Below are positions 8,561 through 17,831 of a DNA stretch of 64,000 nucleotides, piece by piece. A program made the position numbers and the translations under genes. Each line of letters starts with the position of its first letter. Position 1 is the first letter of the stretch. Source of the stretch: Sphingomonas piscis (GTDB lineage Bacteria; Pseudomonadota; Alphaproteobacteria; Sphingomonadales; Sphingomonadaceae); NCBI RefSeq assembly GCF_011300455.1, contig NZ_CP049869.1, forward strand, positions 1,887,501 to 1,951,500. The letters run 5' to 3'. The notes below the pieces were generated by a model. It saw nothing but the letters and a program-made list of their open reading frames with translations. It was not told the origin of the DNA and made no database searches.

Positions 8561-9379
8561 TCAACGTGGCGAGGTAGGCGAGCCATAACCTTGAGCATAG
8601 TACGGATCTACTCCGTAGCCATCGCTGACAAGTCCTCCACGAAACTTGTTCAGGATGACACCTGCCAAGCGCTCTCGTCCCAGTGCCGCAACTGCGTCTC
8701 GAACTTCTCGTTCAGTAGTCCTACCTTCTTCCGAGACAAGAACGTAGCAATCCAAGTGCGCCATAGCTGCCACGGCGTCGTCGTTCGCGAAAACCGGTGG
8801 GAGGTCGCAGATAAATAGATCTCGGTCGTTGCTGCTTTGCAGCGTTTGAAAAAACGCTTCCGCGCGAGGTGATGCAAGCAGCTCAGCAGAATGCATGAAT
8901 CCTCCCATTGTAGGAACAATGGTCAAGTTTTCCCCGTTCAGCTGGAAGGTTTCTAGCGGCGTGCCGGTTGACAGGTGTTCGCTCAATCCACGCTCCGGTA
9001 CGATACCGAACTGCGCAGTGAGCGATCCTCGACGAAGATCCAGATCAACCGCAAAGGTCCGTATTCTAGGGTCTCGACTTAGACTCGCGCTGATGTTGGC
9101 TGAGACGAAAGACTTCCCGACCTCCGGCGTAGCAGAGACAACGCCGACCGCACGAGAACCTCTTTGCCTCATCAGTTGCAGCAAACGCCCGCGAATAAGA
9201 TTAAAGCTTCTTGAACGAGGATCTATGCTGTCGAAACCGTAAATCGCGCCTGCCAGTGCTCGTTCGGAACTCCACTGTACATGAGTGGGGTTGTCGAGTG
9301 AGTGCCGGACCTCCGACGACGGGGTTGCAGGGGTATTCGCCTGATGCGATCCGCGATGATGCAGGCTGTTATGCAACAC
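8561..9379 (-). CDS. polysaccharide tyrosine autokinase (CpsD/BY-kinase family)
   Basis: Cytoplasmic BY-kinase partner of the chain-length protein. The P-loop is VVSATPEVGKSFVSANI and the Walker A' is FAVDLDLRRGS, with a later DLPPVF Walker-B-like strand. The C-terminus is Tyr-rich (GYGVDPYYAQGYG), matching the autophosphorylated tyrosine cluster of the family. The P-loop reads PEVGKS instead of the usual PGEGKS-type sequence, so the position of the second glycine is altered. It is the last gene of a minus-strand operon and its start overlaps the GumC gene by 11 bases, as expected for a functional pair. It likely controls chain length and export by phosphorylation cycling, from family knowledge. 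Confidence 0.88.
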   Translation of the reverse strand: MLHNSLHHRGSHQANTPATPSSEVRHSLDNPTHVQWSSERALAGAIYGFDSIDPRSRSFNLIRGRLLQLMRQRGSRAVGVVSATPEVGKSFVSANISASLSRDPRIRTFAVDLDLRRGSLTAQFGIVPERGLSEHLSTGTPLETFQLNGENLTIVPTMGGFMHSAELLASPRAEAFFQTLQSSNDRDLFICDLPPVFANDDAVAAMAHLDCYVLVSEEGRTTEREVRDAVAALGRERLAGVILNKFRGGLVSDGYGVDPYYAQGYGSPTSPR

Positions 9380-10793
9380 TTACTCTTTTCCTCTGAAAGA
9401 CTTTGCCAAAGCGGTTTGGCTGCTTATTCTCACCTATCAATGGCACAACGCCTATCAACGGCAGCCCCAATGTTTCTATCTGCGATGGGCTGCGTAGCGG
9501 CCTTCGAATGAATTCGACTGCGCACGCAAGCAGCAGCCCGAAGATCAGCCCTGCTGCGGCGCCGGCTGCAACGAGCAGCGGGCGGTTGGGTGAATACGGA
9601 CTGTCCGGAAGACTCGGAGGCTCCACGAGCGAAAGCCGCTCTGCCCTCTGTTCGTTCGCAAGCCGGGCGCCATTTTGAGCCTTCAGCAAGTTGTCTGAAA
9701 CTAACTTATACTGGTCACGTAGGCCAGAAACCTTATTCTCAAGCTGCATAGCCTGCTCGAGAATGGCGGGGGCTCGTGCGGACCCAGTTGCCGACGCTTG
9801 AGCTCGGGCCATGGCAGCTGCACGAGCCTGCTGAAGTGAGGCGATCGTCGCATTGTTGGCGGCAATTTGGCTTCGGATCACTGCGGAGTCGTTTGGGGCC
9901 GAACTTTCGCGCGCTAATTGTTGCGCCAAGCGCAAGCGAGTCCGAGCAGCTTGGACGTCCGGATGGCTGTCGCTGTACATAGCTTCTGCAGCCGCCAAGG
10001 CAGCCTCTGCTGCTGCGAGCTCTGGAAGCTTGGGAGGGGCGCGGCTGGCCTGTGCGAGTAACTGCCGATTATCGTTTTCTAAACTCGCAATCTGAGTCGA
10101 ATAGCTACCCAGGTCCAGCATTGGGGGAGCGCCGGTACTAGCAAGCGCCGAGCCGTTCCTCGCCTTCAGGCTGGTCAGCTGGTTCTCGATGGTGGAGATC
10201 TGCGACCTCAATTTGGTTGCCTGATCTTCCAAGAAGCGAACACTTAGCTGTGCCTGAGCCGCAACGTCTTCGGTGTCCATCGTCAAAAAGCTATTCACGA
10301 AGCTTTGAAGAACCACTTGGGCCTGAGTGGGATCTGAATAGTCAAAACTCATGTCAATAGCGATCGGCGCGCTCTTGGCAGATTGGCCACCGAGATCGTT
10401 GGCCTGGGCTCCTACAGTCGTTGAATTCCGCATCTTTTCCACCACCTTGGAGAGCGGTTTCGAGCGGCGAAGATTCGGATATAGGTTGTTCTGCTCAATA
10501 AGCTGTATCAGGTCTCCCCGACTTAGCACCCTTTCACGGATGCGAGCGATCCTTTGTTCGATGTCTCCGGCTTCCGGCGATTGCACGAGTGCGTCCGGCA
10601 AGTCCTGAGACTGGACAAGCAGGCTGGCTGTCGAACGATAAACTGTCGGCAATGCAAAAGCTGCGATAGTCGCGGCAAGAGACAGTACGACAAACGGCAC
10701 CAGGACGAGATTTCGACGTTGCCACAGAATTGTAGGCAGGTGATTGAAGAACCACCCCATGCCGCCCTCGGACTGTTCAGTCTCGGAAATCAT
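9369..10793 (-). CDS. GumC/Wzz family chain-length determinant
   Basis: Polysaccharide co-polymerase of the inner membrane, 474 residues. The first transmembrane helix is at about residues 28-50 (LVLVPFVVLSLAATIAAFAL). The long periplasmic region carries a Wzz-type N-terminal domain and a coiled-coil stretch rich in Ala, Gln, Leu and Arg (about 190-390). A Pro-rich segment PPSLPDSPYSPNRP precedes the second helix, as is standard in this family. The C-terminal tail ends in basic residues but lacks a kinase domain, which is encoded separately just downstream. The start overlaps the stop of the barrel gene as ATGA, showing translational coupling. It is thought to set polymer length together with the kinase and the SLBB export protein. 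Confidence 0.9.
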   Translation of the reverse strand: MISETEQSEGGMGWFFNHLPTILWQRRNLVLVPFVVLSLAATIAAFALPTVYRSTASLLVQSQDLPDALVQSPEAGDIEQRIARIRERVLSRGDLIQLIEQNNLYPNLRRSKPLSKVVEKMRNSTTVGAQANDLGGQSAKSAPIAIDMSFDYSDPTQAQVVLQSFVNSFLTMDTEDVAAQAQLSVRFLEDQATKLRSQISTIENQLTSLKARNGSALASTGAPPMLDLGSYSTQIASLENDNRQLLAQASRAPPKLPELAAAEAALAAAEAMYSDSHPDVQAARTRLRLAQQLARESSAPNDSAVIRSQIAANNATIASLQQARAAAMARAQASATGSARAPAILEQAMQLENKVSGLRDQYKLVSDNLLKAQNGARLANEQRAERLSLVEPPSLPDSPYSPNRPLLVAAGAAAGLIFGLLLACAVEFIRRPLRSPSQIETLGLPLIGVVPLIGENKQPNRFGKVFQRKRVSVA

Positions 10794-11992
10794 CGAATGT
10801 CTCCTAGACGGTACCGCAGAAAAACAGACCCGCTGAGGTCATTCTTTGGATCGGGACCAAATCTCGTTAGCTTTCTGGCGGACAGGTTAATGCCGCCCGA
10901 AAATCGTTGATTGAGCCTGCGATCATAGGAACCAGCAAGGCTAAGGAAGGTCGAGGTAAAATCCTGATCAAGGCTACGCAAGCTACCAGTTTGGATGACA
11001 GAGGCTGCCAGTTGCACGCGGTCATCTGCACCCAATTGGCGATAATAAGTTAAGCCGGCAGAAGTAGATGTTCTAGCACCGCCCACAATCGAGGATTGGT
11101 TGCGACGTGCGAAGTTTACGCAAATACGCTCATATTCAAGTGTCCGACAGACGGAGCCGTCCAAAGCTAGATCTATAGAGGACTGCGAGCTTCTAACCGT
11201 GCCTGAGTCCTCACTCGTCCTTACGAAACCAATCGCAGCAGAGACATCCCATTGAGAGCTGAAGCGAACACGGGCAGTCGCCTGCGGCCCAACTGAGGTA
11301 ATCGATCGGCCACCGGTGTAGTCTGATAGCTGTGCGATAAGGCGGCCACCGACCGTCACTCGCTCATTCAATTGGTGATCGTAAGCGACCGATCCGTCGT
11401 ATTGTGCGAAGGAAAGATCATCTTGATTTCCGCTCAGGAACAACTTTTCAGCGGCAAAAGAGCTTGTAACGGAGTCTCTAGCCGACAAGGCAACATTAGC
11501 TCCAATCCGTCCGGACAATCGGTAAGTTCGTCGAGAAAGGGCGTAAAGGTCGGGATCGACGACGTCTGCTTGAACAGGATCTGGGGGTACAGAGCCTGCG
11601 GGTACGCCGTAGAAGCGAGAACCTAATTGGCCGCCAACATCTCCGCTAAAGCTTAAGTGCCCGAACAGCTGCACCTTTTCAGTAGCGGCCCGACTAGTGT
11701 TCGCGCTAAGATCGAATGTCTGCTTGTTGGAATGGCGACGAATGTAACTCGTGTTTTCGATGTACGCCGAAAGACTGCTAGCGCTTCGCTCGGTTGACCA
11801 TCCATGAAACCCATAAGCGGAGATCCGACCAAAGGAGCTGGATGTGCTGGCGCCAGGTCTCAGTAGAGGATTAGTCGAATAACCTAGGCCTGCCTCCAGA
11901 TCCACGTAAGATTGGCTGGCCGCGGCCGCGGCGTTCCCCGGGCAAATCAAAACAGCTGCTCCAAGGAAGCGTCCAAGTGTCGGCGTGCGCAT
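10790..11992 (-). CDS. outer-membrane beta-barrel protein of the EPS locus
   Basis: About 400 residues with a signal peptide (LGAAVLICPGNAAAAA). The rest is alternating short amphipathic segments rich in Ser, Thr, Gly, Arg and aromatic residues. It starts the mature part with SYVDLEAGLGYSTNPLLRPG and ends in FLRYRLGDIR, a pattern typical of barrel proteins. Members of this type (EpsL-like or the beta-barrel family associated with exosortase EPS loci) are suspected to help secrete polysaccharide through the outer membrane. It sits between the SLBB export gene (TAATG overlap) and the chain-length gene (ATGA overlap). I cannot assign an exact family and the role is inferred from context. Confidence 0.8.
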   Translation of the reverse strand: MRTPTLGRFLGAAVLICPGNAAAAASQSYVDLEAGLGYSTNPLLRPGASTSSSFGRISAYGFHGWSTERSASSLSAYIENTSYIRRHSNKQTFDLSANTSRAATEKVQLFGHLSFSGDVGGQLGSRFYGVPAGSVPPDPVQADVVDPDLYALSRRTYRLSGRIGANVALSARDSVTSSFAAEKLFLSGNQDDLSFAQYDGSVAYDHQLNERVTVGGRLIAQLSDYTGGRSITSVGPQATARVRFSSQWDVSAAIGFVRTSEDSGTVRSSQSSIDLALDGSVCRTLEYERICVNFARRNQSSIVGGARTSTSAGLTYYRQLGADDRVQLAASVIQTGSLRSLDQDFTSTFLSLAGSYDRRLNQRFSGGINLSARKLTRFGPDPKNDLSGSVFLRYRLGDIR

Positions 11993-12588
11993 TAGGGTAC
12001 CACCAGCGTGTCGCCGCTAATGATCTGCGGGATCTCTGAAGCAGTCAGTCGACCCGCGTTTCCTCTTAGCGCATCGCCAATCTTCACCCGAATAATCTCA
12101 AGATTGCTTCCCGCTTTTCGTACAATGCGGATGTTGCTGAGGTCAGCGAACTCGGTCGGGCCACCGCCAATGCTGAGGGCTTCAAGAGCGTTAACGTAAC
12201 GCCCTGGCGTAAATGTCCCAGGACCTTTCACCTTGCCAATCACGGAAAATTGAAATCCGGAGGGGTTCTTCACGGATACGCTCACCCTCGGGACTTCCCC
12301 CTTATACTGCGGCTGAAGTCCAATGGTGATCGTGCGTTCGAGTTCCGCGGGAAGCCGACCTGCCGCAGAGATCTGGCCAACTAGCGGGAATGCAAAAGTC
12401 CCATCGGGCAAGACCCTTACAGTCCGCTGCAGCCTCTCTTCGCCCCAAACCAGCACCTCGAGCTCATCCCCAGGGTTGATGCGGTAAGCTACTCCGGCAG
12501 CTGCAGGTAAACCGGGCTGAGCAGCGGCCTGCATCGGCACACCACTTATGATTGCTGCTGCTAGGATAAAAACTCTAAGTAGCCGCAC
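11992..12588 (-). CDS. polysaccharide export protein (Wza/BexD, SLBB)
   Basis: Periplasmic/outer-membrane export protein. After the signal peptide (RVFILAAAIISGVPMQAAAQ) comes the poly-export domain beginning YRINPGDELEVLVWGEE. Next are PDGTFAFPLVGQI and an SLBB-like domain containing VIGKVKGPGTFTPGRYVNAL, ending at GDTLVVP. There is no lipobox Cys. The open frame begins at 12663, but a GTG at 12588 has GGGAG seven bases upstream and begins exactly at the signal peptide, so I choose it. It heads the minus-strand operon with the barrel, GumC and kinase genes. In the family it forms the channel through which the polymer leaves the cell. Confidence 0.88.
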   Translation of the reverse strand: MRLLRVFILAAAIISGVPMQAAAQPGLPAAAGVAYRINPGDELEVLVWGEERLQRTVRVLPDGTFAFPLVGQISAAGRLPAELERTITIGLQPQYKGEVPRVSVSVKNPSGFQFSVIGKVKGPGTFTPGRYVNALEALSIGGGPTEFADLSNIRIVRKAGSNLEIIRVKIGDALRGNAGRLTASEIPQIISGDTLVVP

Positions 12589-12694
12589 GTGAAAACTCCC
12601 ATTTTCGCTGATGACACCGATTCGGGTCATAACGGCAAACCGCATCGTTGAGCTTCTGGTCACCTTTGGCTCGTACGTCTAGTGTTACTAACCA

Positions 12695-14125
12695 ATGGCT
12701 AACTCCAGATGTATAAACGCGTTGCTGCTTGCTTCGTGCGTCGCACTCGCTGCACTTGCGGGATGTCAATCACGACAGGACCGCGCCGGTGAAGCGTACC
12801 AAAGATACCAAGCGGCTGCCGCCGCGGGCGATCTGTCAGGCGTGCGTCAGGCTCTTCTGCGCCTTGTATCCGCTGATGACACTGTTGCTGAGTACTGGGC
12901 TGAACTCGGGAAAGTTCAACTTCAGCTTGGCGACTATTCGGCCGCGTACGAAGCTTTTTTGCACGCCCATGAACTTGATCCAGCGAACGCATCGATTCTT
13001 GCCATTCTAACCCAAATCACGCTGCGGTCAGGCAACTTAGAACAAGCAGAGCAGCGGGCGCGGGAGCTTGAGATAGTCGCACCTGAAGATCCAGCAGTGC
13101 GACTGACCTTCGGGTACGTAGCTTTGCGTCGCGGTGACATAGAGGAAGCAAATAGGCAGGCTGATCTTCTGCTAGCCTCGGCGCCCTACGAGTCCTCCGC
13201 CAAGGTTCTGCGAGCTCGAATCTTGCTTCGGTCGGGTGAGTCGCAGCAGGCCATCGACGTGCTGCGAGAGCAAGTACGCCTGCAGCCTTCGGATGAGCCC
13301 AGCCTCCGTGCTCTCCTAAGCATTTACGAATTTCGGGAGTTATGGCCCGACGCCGCAGCTACCGCGAGTCATCTGTTAAGATTGCAACCTGCAGACGGTC
13401 AGCTAAGGGCTCAGTTGATTGAGAGTGAGCTGAGGGCGGGTAGGGCCTTAGTTGCGGCTCAGGTGACAATTGAAGGGCTTAAAAGCGCGAACGCGACCCA
13501 GATTGAAAAGCTGTTGTATCCTTGGGTTGCCTTGGGAACACAGAGGGAAATAGCACGCGCGGTCTTCAAGTTTGGAAAGGCCGCAACTGGCGCTCGCCGA
13601 GAAGCGTTCGCGCGATTTCTGATTGCAGCCAATCAACCGCAATGGGTAATCGAACTTACGCAAGATGCTGCAACCCTGCCAATCAATCCGACAAACGCGG
13701 TGCCTAATGCTTTGTACGGCCTAGCAATGGCAAGAATTGGTCAGCGCGCCGCTGGTCTGGATCGGCTTAATCAGGTAATCGCAATGGACTCATCGAACGC
13801 AGACGCGATCCGTGGGCGTGCCGAGCTGCGCAGTGCGGCCGGGGATCACCGGCTGGCAATTGAGGACGTTCAGCGGCTAATCACGCTTGAGCGTCAATCT
13901 GCCCAAGCCCGGCTTATGTTGGCGCGGATCTACCTAGCAGCTGGACTCCCAAATGACACCAGGCGGACGCTCTGGGACGCCTTTCACGAAATTACTGCGG
14001 ATCGTACGATTTATGTGGCTTTGAGGAACTGGCTTTTGAGGACCGAGGGGAACGACGCGGCTATTCGTCTTTCGAAAGAGTTCGAAGATCAACGAAACCA
14101 GCGAATGGCACGAAGTTTCGCATGA
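12695..14125 (+). CDS. tetratricopeptide-repeat lipoprotein of the EPS/exosortase locus
   Basis: A 476-residue protein with a lipoprotein-type signal (LLLASCVALAALAGC, lipobox Cys near residue 24) followed by successive TPR-like helix pairs over most of its length. Examples are YWAELGKVQLQLGDYSAAYE and ARLMLARIYLAAGLPNDTRR. It resembles the PrsT/BcsC-type scaffold proteins that bridge inner- and outer-membrane parts of exopolysaccharide machines. Its stop codon overlaps the start of the glycosylphosphotransferase gene (ATGATG), so they are co-translated. It is transcribed divergently from the SLBB export gene, sharing a short intergenic region that probably holds both promoters. Confidence 0.83.
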   Translation: MANSRCINALLLASCVALAALAGCQSRQDRAGEAYQRYQAAAAAGDLSGVRQALLRLVSADDTVAEYWAELGKVQLQLGDYSAAYEAFLHAHELDPANASILAILTQITLRSGNLEQAEQRARELEIVAPEDPAVRLTFGYVALRRGDIEEANRQADLLLASAPYESSAKVLRARILLRSGESQQAIDVLREQVRLQPSDEPSLRALLSIYEFRELWPDAAATASHLLRLQPADGQLRAQLIESELRAGRALVAAQVTIEGLKSANATQIEKLLYPWVALGTQREIARAVFKFGKAATGARREAFARFLIAANQPQWVIELTQDAATLPINPTNAVPNALYGLAMARIGQRAAGLDRLNQVIAMDSSNADAIRGRAELRSAAGDHRLAIEDVQRLITLERQSAQARLMLARIYLAAGLPNDTRRTLWDAFHEITADRTIYVALRNWLLRTEGNDAAIRLSKEFEDQRNQRMARSFA

Positions 14126-15618
14126 TGCCCCCAAAGAAAGGTCACTTGCCGATCAACAATGAGTTGCGGCCCAGTTCACGTCAGACTGAGCGTCCTGCTT
14201 CAATGTTGGCTCGTGTTCGGTTTACATCGAACATCGTTGGGCCCTTGGTTTTTCTGCGGGACATGCTGAGTTGCGCGTTGTCGATACCAATTGCGCTCAT
14301 CCTGTATCATTGGCTCTTCGGCGATCGGCTTGTGCTTTCTGTCCATCTGTTCGCCGGCACAGCGATGATGGGAACGTTCATACTGATGCGCGTCTCGAAG
14401 GACAGTTATCTCCAAAACCTCTTCACGATCAACGAGCGAGGCGACAGCGCTGAGTTTGACGCTCTCATGAGCGGTCTAGTGGCCACAGCCCTCGTTTTTC
14501 TAGCAGGCATGGTAGAAAGCTTTTCACGAGGCTTAAGTACGATTTACCTTGGGACGACAGTACTATTGCTCACCGCGTCGCGAATACCATTCCGTGGTTT
14601 GCTCGCCAAATTGGCTTCGCGAGGTGTGATCGGGCAACGCATTGCTTTCTACGGCGCGGACCCTGACTCCATTAGCGGCATCCGCCGGCTGCTGAGTTCT
14701 AGCGAACTACTGCATCTTAGCTTTATTGGTGTTGCAGACGACAGACCAAAACTTCAGGCGTACTCCGATCTTCCATTCTTAGGTGGAAGCGAGGAGCTCG
14801 CAAACATGGCCCGCGACGGGCTGGTCGATCAAGTTCTAATCAGTGTCCGAAATCTGCCTTCTGCTCGCCTGCAGGAGATTATGAATCGACTAAGCTCCGT
14901 GTGCATCGATATCTCGCTAATTCCGGACCAGGCAGTCGACCTTGCGCCGCAATATCGGGTGCGGCTCCTTGGTTCTGTGCCGGTGCTGACATTATGGCAG
15001 CGACCTTGGCGCGATGTCAGCGGTCTGCTGAAGCGCTTCGAGGACCTGCTACTTGCCTCCATCGCACTTCTAGTGGTGCTACCCGTCATGGCCTTATCGG
15101 CACTGCTGATTAAACTAACAAGCACCGGCCCGGTGTTCTTCGTTCAGCCTCGTATTGGCTTTAACAACGAAATCATCGAAGTACTTAAGTTCCGGTCCAT
15201 GTACTTGGATGACGCCGACTTTAAAGGTTTGCAAACGACAACGAAAAAGGATCCGCGCGTAACCCCAATTGGGCGCATCCTCCGGCGACTTAGCATAGAT
15301 GAGTTGCCGCAGCTTTTCAATGTGCTCAGGGGGGACATGTCCATGGTAGGGCCAAGGCCTCACGCGACCCACATGCAGGTCGAGGACCGTTACTATCAGG
15401 AGGCGGTAAAGGGGTATGCTGGTCGGCATCGCGTGAAGCCAGGCATCACCGGCTTGGCACAAGTGAAAGGTCTTCGGGGCGAGATCCGAACATTGGAACG
15501 CGCGAAGCGCCGGGTGGAGCTTGATCAGCAGTATATCAATCAATGGTCCATCTGGTTGGACCTTTGGATCTTGATGCTAACCCTTCGAGCGGTTTTTCTG
15601 GATGCTGATGCATACTAA
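14122..15618 (+). CDS. polyprenyl glycosylphosphotransferase (WcaJ-like), EPS initiating enzyme
   Basis: Initiates repeat-unit synthesis by moving a sugar-1-phosphate to undecaprenyl phosphate. The N-terminal half has four or five hydrophobic segments and a CoA-binding-like Rossmann region (IGQRIAFYGADPDS). The catalytic C-terminal domain shows LIKLTSTGPVFFVQPRIGFN, then EVLKFRSMYLDDAD, IDELPQLFNVLRGDMSMVGP and VKPGITGLAQVKGLRGE. All are hallmark motifs of the bacterial sugar transferase family. Length, 498 residues, fits the long WcaJ/ExoY class. It overlaps the TPR gene upstream and the WecG-type gene downstream. The sugar is likely glucose or galactose by family analogy, but this cannot be determined here. 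Confidence 0.92.
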   Translation: MMPPKKGHLPINNELRPSSRQTERPASMLARVRFTSNIVGPLVFLRDMLSCALSIPIALILYHWLFGDRLVLSVHLFAGTAMMGTFILMRVSKDSYLQNLFTINERGDSAEFDALMSGLVATALVFLAGMVESFSRGLSTIYLGTTVLLLTASRIPFRGLLAKLASRGVIGQRIAFYGADPDSISGIRRLLSSSELLHLSFIGVADDRPKLQAYSDLPFLGGSEELANMARDGLVDQVLISVRNLPSARLQEIMNRLSSVCIDISLIPDQAVDLAPQYRVRLLGSVPVLTLWQRPWRDVSGLLKRFEDLLLASIALLVVLPVMALSALLIKLTSTGPVFFVQPRIGFNNEIIEVLKFRSMYLDDADFKGLQTTTKKDPRVTPIGRILRRLSIDELPQLFNVLRGDMSMVGPRPHATHMQVEDRYYQEAVKGYAGRHRVKPGITGLAQVKGLRGEIRTLERAKRRVELDQQYINQWSIWLDLWILMLTLRAVFLDADAY

Positions 15619-16369
15619 GCGAACCCAATTCATTGGTGTCGGCTTCGACTGTCTTACGATGGAAGATGTACTCAGTCTTCTCTCCGCTGTCTCAGCGCGC
15701 ACTCCGTACGTTTACCTCGTGACTCCGAACGTGGACCATGTGGTCCGGTTGAACGATGGCGACACGGGCGAAACGCTGAAGCCCCTCTACGAGCAGGCAG
15801 ACCTGTCACTTTGCGATAGCCGAGTTCTAAGGATGTTGGCGCGTCTGCAGGGCACAGATTTGCCGGTGGTAGCCGGAAGTGATCTAACCTCGCGCTTGCT
15901 TCACGAGGTCGTACGGCCAAAGGACTCGATCGCTATCGTCGGGGGTAGCCTGAAGCTTCTAGACCAGCTCAGACTGCTCTTTCCACATGTACTATTTACT
16001 CAACACATTCCGCCAATGGGCCTACGCAACGATTTTGCGGCTCAAGAGGCAGCGGCAGATTTCGTTCTTCGCCAGAATGCGCGCTTTATATTTATAGCTG
16101 TAGGCTCACCGCAGCAGGAGATGATCGCCGCTTCGGTTTACCGTCGTGGCGGAGCTGGAGGAGTGGCACTATGCGTAGGGGCAGCTTTGGACTTTGTAGC
16201 GGGACTACAGCGTCGAGCTCCCCGCCCTGTGCAGCTACTCGGTTTAGAATGGGCTTACCGCCTTTGTAGAGATCCTAGACGTATGTGGCGTCGCTATCTG
16301 GTTGAGGGCCCTCGGATATTCATTTTGGCGGCACGGTATCGCAATTCCAAGCCGACTGATGAAGGCTAA
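15608..16369 (+). CDS. WecG/TagA/CpsF family glycosyltransferase (GT26)
   Basis: About 253 residues. The motifs are TPNVDHVVRLN near the N-terminus, DSRVLRMLARLQG, VAGSDLTSRLL and IAIVGG. FIFIAVGSPQQEMIAA and the C-terminal RRAPRPVQLLGLEWAYRLCR-type region are diagnostic for the GT26 family. These enzymes usually add the second sugar to the lipid-linked intermediate made by a glycosylphosphotransferase, consistent with the preceding gene. The frame opens with ATG at 15602 and a second ATG at 15608, both inside the end of the upstream gene. I use the second because the conserved region starts right after it. It is part of a coupled operon with the wall hydrolase. Confidence 0.9.
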   Translation: MHTKRTQFIGVGFDCLTMEDVLSLLSAVSARTPYVYLVTPNVDHVVRLNDGDTGETLKPLYEQADLSLCDSRVLRMLARLQGTDLPVVAGSDLTSRLLHEVVRPKDSIAIVGGSLKLLDQLRLLFPHVLFTQHIPPMGLRNDFAAQEAAADFVLRQNARFIFIAVGSPQQEMIAASVYRRGGAGGVALCVGAALDFVAGLQRRAPRPVQLLGLEWAYRLCRDPRRMWRRYLVEGPRIFILAARYRNSKPTDEG

Positions 16370-17468
16370 TGCGCCGGTGAAGAAAATTTCGAGCGTGGCC
16401 CAGCAGCTCCCTCCGTCATGGACTGGGAAGGCCATCCGCAAGTCCCGACTGTTAATACTGTTGGCAGCCTTTACCCTTGCGGTTGCGGCTGCTTGCGTCG
16501 CCTTACTGCAAGGGCAGAACAGTGGCGGTACGTTACGAGCGCAAGCAGTTGAGCCCCAACGTGTATCATTGCCGCGGTTACCTGCTCCTGATCTGCTACG
16601 AGCGCTCACGCCCGATGATGCAAAGGCCGCCAACGCCGAGCGGCCCATTGTAGAGCGACGCTATGATCCTGCCGCGAGTTTTAGGCTTACCGGCCAGACT
16701 GCCAGCCGCCTACGTGCGGTCGAGTGCCTGACCCAGGCCATTTATTATGAGGCAGCGTCCGAAGGCGTGGATGGAGGGCGCGCTGTAGCGCAAGTCGTTT
16801 TGAACAGACTGCGTCATCCCGGCTATCCCAACTCCGTTTGCGGTGTAGTTTATGAAGGCAGTGCCCGGACATCAGGTTGCCAGTTCAGTTTCACTTGCGA
16901 CGGCTCGTTAGCAAAGATCCCGATAGCGTACCTTTGGAAACGTTCTCGCCGCATTGCTAGTGAGGCGTTGGCGGGCCGTGTATTTGGGCCAGTTGGCCAC
17001 GCGACGCATTATCACGCGGACTATGTCCTTCCATATTGGGCAGATTCGCTTGACAAAGCTGCAGTAGTAGGACGGCACATCTTTTACAGTTTTCGGGGAA
17101 AATTGGGAGCCAAGGCAGCGTTTCACCAAGGCTATGCAGACGAAGAGCCCGCTCCACCGTCTCCTCCACCTTCGCTCGAGTTGATCGACCCAGCGCAGCT
17201 TTCCATCGCTCCGGAGGCCACAACTGAAGCTATGTCTATACTTGAGGCAGACAAACTGATCGGTCTGCAGCCTCGGGAGAAGGCGAGTACGCAACAAACT
17301 ACATCACTGAAGGCTGATCAAGGTGGGGGTGTGTTGATTCTTGGCGGATCTTCTGCGGCAAAGACCAAGGTCGAAGAACCTGCTAAATGCCCGAAGGGAG
17401 GAGTGGGACAGATGAAGCCACTAGAAGCGAATAACCTTAAGTTCTCCTCCTCATCCAGCGGCTGCTAA
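16359..17468 (+). CDS. cell wall hydrolase, SleB-like (Hydrolase_2)
   Basis: One N-terminal membrane anchor or signal (LLILLAAFTLAVAAACVALL) is followed by a linker and the SleB-type catalytic domain. The domain begins VECLTQAIYYEAASEGVDGG, with the catalytic Glu in YYEA. VAQVVLNRLRHPGYPNSVCG and HATHYHADYVLPYW follow, the usual order in the family. The C-terminal about 130 residues are low-complexity, Pro/Ser/Lys-rich and unassigned. ATG 16359 overlaps the WecG stop and is preferred to the TTG at 16302. A muralytic enzyme in this operon could open peptidoglycan for assembly of the trans-envelope export complex. That is inference. Confidence 0.85.
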   Translation: MKANAPVKKISSVAQQLPPSWTGKAIRKSRLLILLAAFTLAVAAACVALLQGQNSGGTLRAQAVEPQRVSLPRLPAPDLLRALTPDDAKAANAERPIVERRYDPAASFRLTGQTASRLRAVECLTQAIYYEAASEGVDGGRAVAQVVLNRLRHPGYPNSVCGVVYEGSARTSGCQFSFTCDGSLAKIPIAYLWKRSRRIASEALAGRVFGPVGHATHYHADYVLPYWADSLDKAAVVGRHIFYSFRGKLGAKAAFHQGYADEEPAPPSPPPSLELIDPAQLSIAPEATTEAMSILEADKLIGLQPREKASTQQTTSLKADQGGGVLILGGSSAAKTKVEEPAKCPKGGVGQMKPLEANNLKFSSSSSGC

Positions 17469-17831
17469 CGTCAAGAACAGCCCGAAAAACGACTCCAGCA
17501 CTATCACCGGAGCTCTCAACGTATAGAAAGTGGATGGCCTTGACTTTTGCGGGAAGCACTTGATCAGGTAATACGAAATTCGCTACTACTAAAGCAATTG
17601 TTCGGCTCGATTGTTACTAGACGCATTTGAAGGTCACACGGGTGATGACGAACGCAAGGTAAGGCTAACTGCTACCGTTCGCCCGACGCTTATTTTCATC
17701 AGGACTTCAACTCAGCTACAAAGCCCTGAGCCTTTGTTAATCCACCCGAACACCCATTGAACTGGAATGCTTGGTGTTGCTGCTTCGTAGTAATCTTTGC
17801 CAAAACTGGCGTGCTCTGCCTGCGCTACGAG
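17469..17831. other. intergenic between convergent operons, nothing identified
   Basis: About 360 bases between the 3' ends of the wall-hydrolase operon and the minus-strand FkbM gene. No coherent reading frame, repeat or clear terminator hairpin with a T run was found. Confidence 0.4.
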
